Shown here: positions 54,711 through 64,000 of the stretch, in pieces
Layout of the letters: each line of letters starts with the position of its first letter
Position numbering within the stretch: position 1 is the stretch's first letter
Assembly: GCA_017354895.1 (NCBI GenBank)
Contig: CP071493.1
Location: forward strand, 7,812,001 to 7,876,000
Source: Podospora comata
Taxonomy: Eukaryota; Ascomycota; Sordariomycetes; Sordariales; Podosporaceae
Direction of reading: 5' to 3'
Length of the DNA: 64,000 bases
Position numbers and translations under genes: made by a program
The notes under the pieces: generated by a model
Database searches by the model: none
What the model saw: only the letters and a program-made list of their open reading frames with translations
Told to the model about the DNA's origin: nothing

Positions 54711-56825
54711 CTTGAGGCGCAAGGCTGGTTGCTAACTTTCAAGGTCGAGAGGTTTGTATGAGTGACGGATGGATGGGGTTCCGTCGAGTTCAGAGACTCT
54801 TTATAGACTGAGAGAGACTTCCAAATATTGTTTGGCCTCATCTCACATGACGGCAATCGACCTGAGTACTAAGAAAAGAATCTCATCGTTGTTCGTTTAC
54901 ACTGCCATAATGAGCCTAGGGCTGAAGTCATGACACTTTTGGATACTTGACAACAAAATTGGATACCTGCCCATGATACGACGCCTGAATCATCTGCTTT
55001 CGGCGTTCCTCGTGCCCTGCCTGCTAGCTTATACAGAAACGCTGGATGAACTGTCGGCTCTCGCTGTGTGGCTTGTTCATTTCGGGTCTTGTGAACAAAG
55101 CAGGTTGAAGGCAGTGCTCCGGTGGTGGAGAAGAGATGACAGGACCTGAACTCGTATTTGGCTCATTATTTATTGTGAGTCTGTCTTTGACAAATAAGGT
55201 TATTTGGCCACAGCTGAAGTACATCATCTCTATCACAATGGCTTGGCCTATTCTGATGTTGGCTGAGCATGTCGTTAGTGCATTGATCTCTGAAAAACCA
55301 GCGAGAGTTCTTTAGTTGGGTGAAGTGGGTGGAATGAGGGTGTCAACTGGTGCCAGTAAGATTCGAGTAGAAAATGTAATGGCTGATTGTGTATGACACT
55401 GCGCGACTTGGAAAACGCAATCGGACGTAAAAAGTGATGGAAAGGTGGCTCAGGTATCGTGCCTTTTCCTTTCGGCTGGCCGTGAGCCGAAAAGATGGTG
55501 GTGAGGCCTGCAGACGTAAAGACGTAAACCCGAGGCTTTGGTTCATCGTTCTTGCCATTCGGCTGAGTTCTCCGCCTTCTGATTCGTTATTACCTTCAGG
55601 GAGGACTGAGATTACCTAGTATCTCAAAGATACCTGGTATTCATTCCTATAACGGATACGGCGCCACCTGAAAGAAAGCTCTATAGTTGGAACCTTACGT
55701 AACTCGACCATTGTTCGATAATTATGACTTATGACCAGAGTAAAACGGGCTGGGCTCTTGATTCTCTCAGCCCTGGAACTGCACCACCACCATCGTCCGG
55801 ATAATTCAAATCCCGATGATTGGTTGATATCAGCCGTCGGCCAAAGTTGACAGGTGACATTTCCCTGACGCAATCGTTTTGCTCTTTGACACTTCCTGCG
55901 CCAGTCCCGAACTCAGAATGTGAGACACAAGAAGCAGTTGTGCACCCCATCGGTTCGGCATATTGATACCCAAAGACTGACACGTAATTTTCACTCTACG
56001 GTCCCGTTGATGTAGCTCACCGTCAGCCAATGGTACTTGAGCCTGAGCGGTAGGACGATTGAAACCAGGCTTTGATATGGTTGGTGGCTTCCACGCAATG
56101 TAAAACTAGTGGGTGGCTAACGAGACGGATAGGGTCTCAGGTCTGAGCAGTCGGGAAGGTTTCGGGGGCAATTTTGTTGGCAGGTAGACAGACACCTGTT
56201 TTGATGGTTGACGGGAACTATATGTGGGCTGAAGTGGGCTCTCTTGAGTTGGCTTGTGGCGGCCTCCCACCGCAGAAAACACAGGAAAAGCTCGCTGCTC
56301 AACAATTGAAATCTTCTCAAGGCAAGAAGTTGTGATCCTCTTGGCGGACGATAATTATTCGATATTGATCATGGGGCATTCACAGACGCTTTGTAACTTA
56401 CGAAGCCTCATCTCTTGCCTGGAGATACCGACTTTGGAGTGCCCAAGCCAGAAAGTAAGCCAGTACGCTCGGTAACGGCTCAAGTCAAGCTATTCAAATT
56501 CAACACTCCTTTTTCATTCCACGGGATCAGCTCCATCTTTCGGTGGACCGCTGCCACTGGCCATCTGCGAACCGTGTTTCATGCAGGCTGGCCGGTAGAG
56601 TGGAAAAGCCATGGTCTGCGAGAAGCCAAAATCGGCAGATATGTTTCGGATAGCAACCACCGCTTGCTGCGATGCAAGTCTCACAAAAAATCATTTGCAA
56701 AAAGCAACTTATTGGTGGAACTTGGCCATCTTCCGGACTGGTGGCGTTAGGGTTTCTTCCATGCAAACACATCACACCACCATCACGTTGTCATCTACCG
56801 CTCAGACAAACCATCCAATCATAGA
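54711..56825. other. 2.1 kb gene-free stretch upstream of the Cys-rich repeat gene
   Basis: The first 200 bp are the promoter of the Cys-rich repeat gene. Short frames (55616-55873 -, 56415-56750 +) show no motif. No repeat or RNA other than the tRNA at its right edge is recognised. Confidence 0.45.
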
Positions 56826-56910
56826 GGGCGTGTGGCTCAGTTGGTAGAGCGTTCGCTTAGCATGCTTCATTGTATGCGAAAGGTCCTGGGTTCGATTCCC
56901 AGCTCGTCCA
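56826..56910 (+). tRNA. tRNA-Ala(AGC) with a 12-nt intron
   Basis: The sequence opens GGGCGTGTGGCTCAGTTGG (acceptor strand and A box) and closes GGTTCGATTCCC (B box) then AGCTCGTCCA, where the CTCGTCC strand pairs with the 5' end and A is the discriminator base. The anticodon stem is TTCGC..GCGAA. Its loop reads TTAGCAT with anticodon AGC. A 12-nt insert sits one base 3' of the anticodon, the canonical intron position. The D-, anticodon- and T-stems pair well. A T-rich pol III terminator follows. Confidence 0.95.
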
Positions 56911-56921
56911 AACGTTCAATA

Positions 56922-56935
56922 CTTTTATTTTTTGC
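56922..56935 (+). terminator. Pol III T-run terminator after tRNA-Ala
   Basis: The sequence CTTTTATTTTTTGC lies about 12 nt past the tRNA end. It contains T4 and T6 runs, enough to stop RNA polymerase III. Confidence 0.7.
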
Positions 56936-57260
56936 TCATCTTTCATAAGCCAGAAAATCCACATTGTGGTGGAAACATCATCAATGCCCTGCCTGATCCG
57001 CCCGTTTGTCACCTGGTCAACTTAATGGCTGTGGAGCTTCGGAAAGGGGTCAAATAGGGGTGCTGGCGATAGTACAATCTGGCCCAGTAGATCTTGACCA
57101 CGACATAGAAACATTAAGTAGGTAGGTAGATTTGGAACGCGAAGGGGATATGACCAAGTACCTTTAAATCAAAGTTGCCAGCCCAGAACAAAAAAAGACG
57201 CTCATTCTGTAATCTTCCACCACCAAAATATCACGACATGATGACCCCCCCGTATTATGA
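56936..57260. other. Intergenic, tRNA to histidine phosphatase 3' end
   Basis: About 325 bp of 3' flank. Nothing further is seen. Confidence 0.5.
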
Positions 57261-58460
57261 TTAAACCCACTCCAGGGAGTCTTCCTCAGCTTGACTGTTT
57301 TCAAGTCCCGTCCAGTTGGCGAGAATCCTCAACGTCGTCCACCACCTCTCTCCAAAATCGCGCACCTCTGCCGATATTTCCTGGATCTCCTCGAATTGGA
57401 GAGCCCTTTGGTCAACAACTGATCCATCCACATCCAAGTAAAGTTGGCTGGGGTCGTCGCCAAGATGGTGGTAGTATTGACCGAGTGTGCGGGTATAGTA
57501 TCTTGCCTCGGACTGGGGCAACTCCTTCAACATCGCCTCCTCATCCGTTGCCGACTCGAAGGTCCATACCGTTGCGTCGAGGTGGTCGAGCACTGTGGGA
57601 GATCGAAGCTCCCACTTCCCATCTGAAGGCCTTTGCTCCAGTTGGGTTCGCCACTCCTGGGTGACAAAGTTGAGTATGCCACCGTGAGTGCAGACTACAA
57701 TCCGTGGGGTGTCATGCCTCCCTTGTGCTTGATGAACCGACAGGACTTTGGCGGCCCACTCCCGGAGCCAGATCCGAGCCTCCTTCACTGCCTGGTCAAT
57801 GCTGGCAAGATCCGGGATGTCGGTAACAGCACAGGTCCGATCTTCATCCGTCTGCCATCTGTTCTCGACTCCCTCTGGCCAAACCATCCGGGTAATATCC
57901 ACCTCCTGCTCATTGAGAATGGTCAGAGCATCTTCATCCGTGCCGCCCTTGAGTCTCAAAAATGTTACCGACTGTCGCGAAGGGGCGTTCTCGCGAACAG
58001 TCGGTATTCCGGGTATGTCCGATGGTCTTGTCGACGCTTCCATAAGGCCGGGATGGACGTAGATGCTCTTCTCAAGCTCTGGCACTCTGAGGTTCATAGG
58101 GGGCTCGCCCTGAGGGGCATGGAAGGGGCCCACGAGCTGGAAGGATGGGCAGAGACCTTGAATGGTCTCTATCGCCCTTGTGCATGGCGACGAGACCAAC
58201 AAATAGACATTGTCTAGCTTCCCGGGCACATCCTTGTTGTAATCCAGGCAGGTCTGCGCCCCCGCGTTCGTCAAACCATCCGGCAAGAAGAAACTCGTCC
58301 TCACGGTCTCTCTCCTCTTCTCGACGATGTGTTCCAGGTCCTCCAGACTCTCTAGTGGCGGGTAGTCGAGATTCGTCGGTACCTCAGCAACCGATTCGGC
58401 ATGTCGTTGAAAAACGATGTGCACTGATGTGATGTCGGGCACGGTTGGGATTGAACCCAT
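57261..58460 (-). CDS. Histidine phosphatase superfamily protein (phosphoglycerate mutase-like)
   Basis: This single-exon protein has 399 codons. I use the ATG at 58460 (MGSIPTVPDITSVHIVFQRHAES); the frame extends to 58484 only through a TTG. The catalytic His lies in the RHAES version of the RHG motif. A substrate-side motif LVSSPCTRAIETIQGL (SSPxxRAxET) and the second catalytic His in IVVCTHGGILNFV follow. This is the full set of branch-1 histidine phosphatase residues. The C-terminal 120 residues are longer than in plain PGAM-type enzymes and contain Trp-rich parts (DFGERWWTTLRILANWTGLE). The substrate is unknown. There is no signal peptide, so it is probably cytosolic. Confidence 0.9.
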   Translation of the reverse strand: MGSIPTVPDITSVHIVFQRHAESVAEVPTNLDYPPLESLEDLEHIVEKRRETVRTSFFLPDGLTNAGAQTCLDYNKDVPGKLDNVYLLVSSPCTRAIETIQGLCPSFQLVGPFHAPQGEPPMNLRVPELEKSIYVHPGLMEASTRPSDIPGIPTVRENAPSRQSVTFLRLKGGTDEDALTILNEQEVDITRMVWPEGVENRWQTDEDRTCAVTDIPDLASIDQAVKEARIWLREWAAKVLSVHQAQGRHDTPRIVVCTHGGILNFVTQEWRTQLEQRPSDGKWELRSPTVLDHLDATVWTFESATDEEAMLKELPQSEARYYTRTLGQYYHHLGDDPSQLYLDVDGSVVDQRALQFEEIQEISAEVRDFGERWWTTLRILANWTGLENSQAEEDSLEWV

Positions 58461-59886
58461 GATTGATTGATGGAGGGATCGCAAGGTTGAGGGCTGTTGC
58501 AGATGAGTCTTGGGGTTTCCAAGAAGATGGATCCGAAGTGATGATGATGGGTAGCAAGAGAGCAGCCAGCTAGGGGGTAGTGTCTTTTTTAATGCTGATG
58601 GGTGTCGTCCCTACACCCCCTCGCATCTGCACTGCATCGTGGAGGGACAGGTTCGGCAGATGAGGGGTACGCCGCGAGACACAAAACCGCTGAGTGGCAG
58701 AGAGTTATGCGGCTGGTGTTAATAGTTCAGAAACATGCCACAGCAAAGTCGGAGGTGCAGTCCAATCGGACTGAGCGGTCGGCATGTCAATCGGCGGTGC
58801 CTACTCGGTTTTTCTTTCTTTTTTCTTGTCCGTCCACATCATTGCAGATTTGATGGGTTGGCCCAGGTGGGTGATCTGGTCTGAAATGGGGTACGGAGTA
58901 CATATTGCCTCGCGGATGGATGCAGTCGGTGGGTCGTAGCGTAGCGGGCGACCGGGACAGGTGGGGGTGGAAAAGCAAACATGAACAGGCAAACTGACAT
59001 GCCGCCGCCAAATTCTCTCCAAGCTGCAGCTACCAGCTCTCTAGCTTCCAGCCCAGCGTTGCTGCTTCGAATCGGAAAGGACTCCGTCGACAACCCCCTC
59101 TTGTCTCAACTTTTGCTGCTGCCTGCCGGCATTTGGTCACACTATATCGTCATTTTATTACGGGACATACAGGACAACTACTCTCGTGAATTTTACGAGG
59201 AGGTGGAGGGGATCCATTCAATGTGCCCTGTGTTGCACTTGATAAAAAGGATAACGCCCCTCCCAATCGAACACAGCAGCCAGCTTTGTGGTTGGTCCAA
59301 GTGGTGCGAGTGACAGCGCCCACCGCTGCCCTCCTCCCCCGTAATTTAGCAGCTGGGTGACATTGAAGGATGGCCAGGGTCAAGATTATCCCCGAGTCTC
59401 GATCCAACTCCAGTCCATGACCCAGATACGGCGCGCCCAATCATCGTCGCCGCGATCTCCATACAACCTGCAGCCAGTCATCTGCGTCCACTTGCATAAT
59501 CCGTGGGCGGGGACCCCATTGCGCATCAATTTTGCGATATCGTCGATGCCTCGTCATATTCTACCCAGTGCCCAGATCAACTCCAGCAAGCAAGGCCATT
59601 GTGCACCCGAGGGGTTTTGACACAAACAAATCACTATTTAATTGCTTCCTGTGTGCGAGGAGAATCTAGCGGAATCAGGTACTAGCCAGTGGGTTCCGGA
59701 AAGGGGAAGAGTCTTGTGGTGAATGCGGCAAGAAATGTCGTTTCTTTGTTCTGAGCTTCTGGTCAAGCTCCTTCAACCCGAATCGTGTTTGCTGCCAAAA
59801 TGTTCATATTCAACCTGTTTTGGTGGTTGTTTGGCCTTCACCGTCTTTTCTCGACCCCAAGATATCTAGATGTATTGTTGCTCATC
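58461..59886. other. Divergent promoter region, phosphatase and AlkB-like gene
   Basis: No supported gene. The right end may hold a longer N-terminus for the next gene, because the frame is open from an ATG at 59800 through 59886 (MFIFNLFWWLFGLHRLF), a hydrophobic segment. Other short frames look like chance. Confidence 0.45.
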
Positions 59887-62800
59887 ATGCCGCCAAAAGA
59901 GGACACTCGCAATGCTAATAATAGTCCCGATGATAATGATGGCCAAGTCACGGTTGACCCTAGAGGTCTAGCGCCAGCATGGGCAGCAAACAGAACGGAT
60001 CTGATTGAAAGTCTTCCTTTCTTTAGGCAAGCGCAACAGGGGATCTATCAACATAACAGGATAATACGTGGGGCATTGCTTGATGGCCGCGAGGGGAAAC
60101 ACAGCTACTTTGACGACGATATCGTCATCATAAAACTCGATGCCGGCGGTGACATTACCAATTCTGGCTACATGAGACGCTCCACATCCAGGCTGGAGGC
60201 GGCACAAAGAGCCAAAGATGAGCAGAGTCCTGTTGGGCTGATTCTTGGTAAATGCCAATCTAACCCCCTCACGACCCAACTTTGTTGATGCACCGTAAAG
60301 CTAAGCTGCAAATTCGCTATTTTCAAGGATCCAATTCCGACAATCTACACCTCCGAATAGCACCCGCCAAGCCATGCAGGTACGCGGTGCTCGGAGAATA
60401 TGTTCTAACCGATCTCTGGCATGAGTATCAAGAAGGTGGAGATGCCACAGTGACGATGGCCCGGTACCAGAGACGGCAGTTCCTTCAACCACCGTGGTGG
60501 AAGGCCAACAATATCGCCTCGGCTCGCTATCGAGATCAAAAGCAACGTCAGGTGCAAATTATCAGCGACCGAAAACCCACACGCGGCAGAGTTTGCGAAG
60601 AATGTGGAGAACCATCACCGAAAAGATACAAAGTCTGGGTGTGTGCCAACCCACGATGTGAGAAATTCTCAACGGCAGAAAACGGGGAGGTCTTGTCCGA
60701 GGATGTTTTATTCTCCACGCATTGGCTGCTTGAGAGGGTAGCATCAACCGGCGAGGCAGGCCTTGACTTCGGATCCAACCGACTCAGACGCCCAACACAG
60801 CCAACTGACATGCGAAAGGGGTCAGTCTGCCCTAAATGCAGGAAATGTGTTTCGCGATTCCACTGGGCGTCGTGGATCTGTGAAGGACCATACGGGTGCG
60901 GCCACGCCGTCTCTCTGACTGTCGATATACCAGAACTCCAAAACCTCTTGAAAGAACGATCAAGAGGCTTCACTCAAGCCAGACATCCATTTCACAGCCT
61001 CCACGATCCCCGAAACCTTGAGCGGGAATTCATCAGCCACGGGATTAGTTTCATTGAGTTTAAGCATGAAATGCCCGGTGGAAGCGTGATCAAGCTCCTC
61101 AAGTCCCGACCCCCCCGTACAGCTACCCCAGGCACGATATTCGACGATATATTCAACAGTATCATCTGGGAGGCCAATCACGGAAGCCGCCTTGATCTCC
61201 AGCGCCATACAGCGTCGAATAAATTCACAGGCACCAGGATCAACAGATACGAGATCAGCTTTGGAGAGAAAGGGGACCCGAGTGCATTTTATCCGGTAGT
61301 GCCTTTGAAAAATGCACCCGCGTCTGTTCAAACGGTACTTGAAATACTCACAGAGCTGTTGGAGGAGGATATACAGGATACGACGGTGAAGCGTACAGAA
61401 AAGACCCAGGACCCCTGGTTGTTGACAGTCACCGCGTACGTGGGCGGTGAACAAAAGGAATATTTCAAGCCTGCTGGATATAACAGAGCCGGAGACGTGA
61501 CGGCAACCCTGTGCTTGGGAAGCCCGGTGAGAATGAGATGGCGATACAGCCCTGATTACTGGAACCACACTCAGGCAGGACGGGTGTTAGATGGCTCCCC
61601 GTTACCAGAGACGAAGCACTTCGAGGCTCTACAACAACTCAAGGGAAGAAAAATGTCGCGCGGTGAATACGAAAAGCAGACACACGAGATACTGGACAGT
61701 TCTGATGGTCAATCACGGCCTCGCAATGAGATCCCAACATATTTGACTGCTGATTTGACGCATGGTGATATCCTGATCACAGAGGGTGATGCGATAGGGT
61801 CGCGCTTTGACTCGGCGGTGGAGCCACAGGGACTTTTACACATTCGACTGACAACGTTCAGGGTACAAGATGGCGATGATGACAGAAGAGGAAGAGGAAA
61901 CAGCGCGGCGAGACGGAGCACCTCTCGAAGTCGCTCAAGGGGAGGCATTTCCACACGAGCCACAAAGGCTCAGAGGGTGTCTTCTAGAACCAGAGGAACG
62001 CCGGAAAGAACATCAAAACGGATTACAAGGGGTCCCTCCAAAACACGGAGAGGCTCTTCCGAAAACCGACAAGAAGAAAGCGCAATGGAAGCAGAGAGCT
62101 CAACGCCACCCGTACCAAGACGTCGAGGCAGAAAAGCTGGTTCTCGCCAGAAGAATCAGAAAAGAAAGAACACGTCACCAGATCCCTCCAAAACGCCCAA
62201 TTTGAAAACAAGGAGAGCGGCAAAGGAAGCAAGGGATGTAGGTGAACAAAATGAAGCCCAACGATCAACAGTCAATATTAACAACCTTACTATAGAGGAC
62301 AAAAGCTCAATCGGGACACTCGGAATCCGTGCCCTATTCGAATGTGTTCATAGCGTCTTCCTCCGATGGCGAAGACCAAATACCCAAAAGGCAAAAGACA
62401 CAAGCTACGCTTACTACAAAGACCATGAGTGCCCCAACGGGGCCTAAACTTAGGTCGATTCTCAGAACTGCCGCCAGTATGAAACCGAAGACAACCTCGA
62501 AAACATTGAGGTCAGACTCCCCGGACATACTCACGACTCTTCAACCATCTAGTACTGCCGCCACGACCTCAAAATTGAGGTCAAACTCACCCGACATACT
62601 CACTACCTCACACCAACCATCTCAAACTGCCTCTGGATACATTCCAACTCTTTCACGGAGAAGATTCATATATCAAACCCCTAAAAAGCCACAAACCAGT
62701 CCACTAAACGCGAGAGAAATAGAATATGTCGAAACAATCTTGCACCCAGGTCCCGTACCAACCAACTTGAATTCCACAGCCAAGGTTCCGGACAAGATTA

Positions 62801-63528
62801 ACCCACCTGGTCTTGAGGGAAGGTCTGCACCGCCGTTGCCTGTACCGCTCAGGCGCAACCCTCGGCCTGTGATACGATCATCAATACTGAAGCCTAGGTG
62901 CGGGAGTGCTGCTCCTGCCGTTGGCTCAAAGTCACCTGAGACACGCACAGCACAGCACTTACCTTGGGAAATCGACACCCTAGGGGTTCCTGTTCCTCCC
63001 ACGCTGCTGTCAAACCCAATACAGGACCAAGAGCGTACGAGTGGCACTGGAAAGCCCAAGGCAAATCATCTCGCACCCACAAGTCCGAACACCCACGAGT
63101 CTCCCGCCTCTTCAAATCCCCAAGTCAAGGCGCCCCTCCTTCCCAGCCCTCCGCCTCTCAAAACTACCATCGAGAACAACAGCCTCGTCAGCCCCCCAAT
63201 CAGCAGCACCCCCACACGACATCTTCCCGCCACCGCTCGAAGGACAAGCACCACCATCCCACCCGCCAGCCCAACCCTCAACCGCCAGCGTTCCCTACAA
63301 CTGCAAGACCCAAACCTCAAAATCATCACCATCTCGCCCTCTCCATCCCCCTCCCCAGCCCCAGAGCCTCAACCTTCAGCCCAAAACCATGACCGAAACA
63401 GCTCCTCCAGCCCATCCTCATCCTCATCCGAAGACGAAGACGACAACGGCGCCTCGTACAAACTATCAGCCCCGGACAGGACGCGGTCGAGGTCGAGGTC
63501 GCTGTGGGGGAGGTTGTGGGGGTCGTGA
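59887..63528 (+). CDS. AlkB-like 2OG-dioxygenase-fold protein with zinc fingers, probably catalytically dead
   Basis: I read three exons: 59887-60247, 60301-62241 and 62306-63528, 1174 codons. An in-frame ATG at 59800 could add 29 residues. After an acidic head (MPPKEDTRN) and a helical part come two Cys-rich zinc-finger-like segments, CEECGEPSPKRYKVWVCANPRC and CPKCRKCVSRFHWASWICEGPYGC. Then follows an AlkB-like region: GTIFDDIFNSIIWE, DVTATLCLGSPVRMRWRY and LTHGDILITEGDAIGSRFDSAVEPQG. These match the fold markers of fungal AlkB-like enzymes (ATLSLGSP, LxHGDIxxMxG, VEP.G). The catalytic HxD, distal His and Arg positions appear replaced. The C-terminal 550 residues are disordered: an Arg/Ser-rich basic stretch, a duplicated SPDILTT unit, then Pro/Ser-rich ends and an acidic patch. 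A nuclear, nucleic-acid-binding role is likely. The exon 2/3 join is the least certain. Confidence 0.65.
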
Positions 63529-64000
63529 GGTTTCTGCTTGGAAACGGGGGCCGATTGAGGGCGGGGATCAAGTTGGGATTTTGTGTAGGAGAGATGCTAG
63601 AAATGGATTAGTATGGTCTACGTTTCACCTCCATGTATGTTCCTATAGGTATGTTTGAAAAGTTTTGCTGGGGTCGGTGCTGGCCTCACAAGTGTTCAGC
63701 AGGGTGGCAATGCTGGATCCCCAAAGATGTTTTCATTTATCAACAGGGTGGTTGGCGTGCACGCCCAAGGGACAGTTGAAGATATAAGCAGGAACACGTG
63801 GTTGTTGTTGGATGGTCATAAAGGGCAACGTCTGAGCTATAACTGAGATACTGTATATTTAACCTTGTCCTCCCATCTCCACACATTGCTGTATTACAGC
63901 CTTACAGAAGTCTCCCTTTTCCCCAGAGGCGACACACGCAGAATTCAAAGGCCAGCATTGAGTCTCCACCGAACTGCGTTTTATTGAAACTTGTGACACT
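63529..64000. other. 3' flank of the AlkB-like gene
   Basis: No further gene is seen before the window ends. A short frame at 63655-63846 (+) has no motif. Confidence 0.45.

Noticed and set aside
63041-63658. RGRGRG-rich alternative frame at the end of the AlkB-like gene
   Set aside because: It overlaps the 62306-63528 exon; joining it would need an extra intron for which I see no good sites.
1-64000. Secondary-metabolite or defence gene cluster
   Set aside because: No polyketide synthase, NRPS, terpene cyclase, P450 set, HET or NACHT gene is present; the genes are mostly unrelated housekeeping.

Overview
The window looks like a chromosome segment of a filamentous ascomycete, most likely a sordariomycete close to the Sordariales. 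The reasons are the many short introns (mostly 50 to 75 nt) with GT..AG ends and CTAAC-like branch sites, the balanced to GC-rich base composition, and proteins of clear filamentous-fungal type such as the nuo20.8 complex I subunit, a septin, a fungal SMP-30-like lactonase and a Zn2Cys6 regulator. Nothing suggests a bacterium, plasmid or virus. Exon joins were worked out by hand. Where complete gene models are given, the exon lengths sum to whole codons.

Layout from the left. 1-1066: 5' part of a secreted SMP-30/gluconolactonase-like gene. 2250-3410: an extended-SDR reductase. 3701-4507: rhamnogalacturonan acetylesterase. 5181-7852: a Zn2Cys6 transcription factor. A TPR-like coding scrap lies near 8.7-9.0 kb. 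9916-12963: a secreted protein made mostly of THKPEHPT repeats. A 2.7 kb gene-free stretch follows. 15700-17324: ceramide synthase. 18856-19968: the spliceosomal RRM protein Ist3. 20328-21749: the PROPPIN Hsv2. 23007-24523: a septin. 25257-26322: RNase H1. 26938-27833: a Bax-inhibitor-1 family protein. 28718-30537: dynein light intermediate chain. 31598-33987: a DUF255/SPATA20-like protein. 35447-36586: a secreted CAP-domain protein.

A gene-poor stretch of nearly 5 kb (36.6-41.5 kb) separates this from the right half. 41504-42321: the NDUFA8-type complex I subunit. 42831-44014: a Nup54/Nup57-type nucleoporin. 44694-44981: a tiny three-exon TOM5 gene. 46111-49421: glycine decarboxylase P-protein. 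50125-51702: the ribosome-assembly protein Sqt1. An old LINE RNase H scrap lies near 52.2 kb. 53184-54710: a secreted protein of nine cysteine-rich CGDG repeats. 56826-56910: an intron-containing tRNA-Ala(AGC). 57261-58460: a histidine phosphatase. 59887-63528: a long protein with an AlkB-like dioxygenase fold that seems to have lost its catalytic residues.

Most genes are housekeeping and unrelated to each other, as is usual in fungi; no biosynthetic or defence cluster is visible. Several serve mitochondria (TOM5, nuo20.8, the glycine cleavage P-protein, perhaps RNase H1). Four or five encode secreted or wall-directed proteins (lactonase, acetylesterase, THKPEHPT protein, CAP protein, Cys-rich repeat protein). 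The least ordinary items are the apparent AlkB-like pseudoenzyme, the THKPEHPT protein with its higher-order repeats, the CGDG-repeat protein, and the micro-exon genes.
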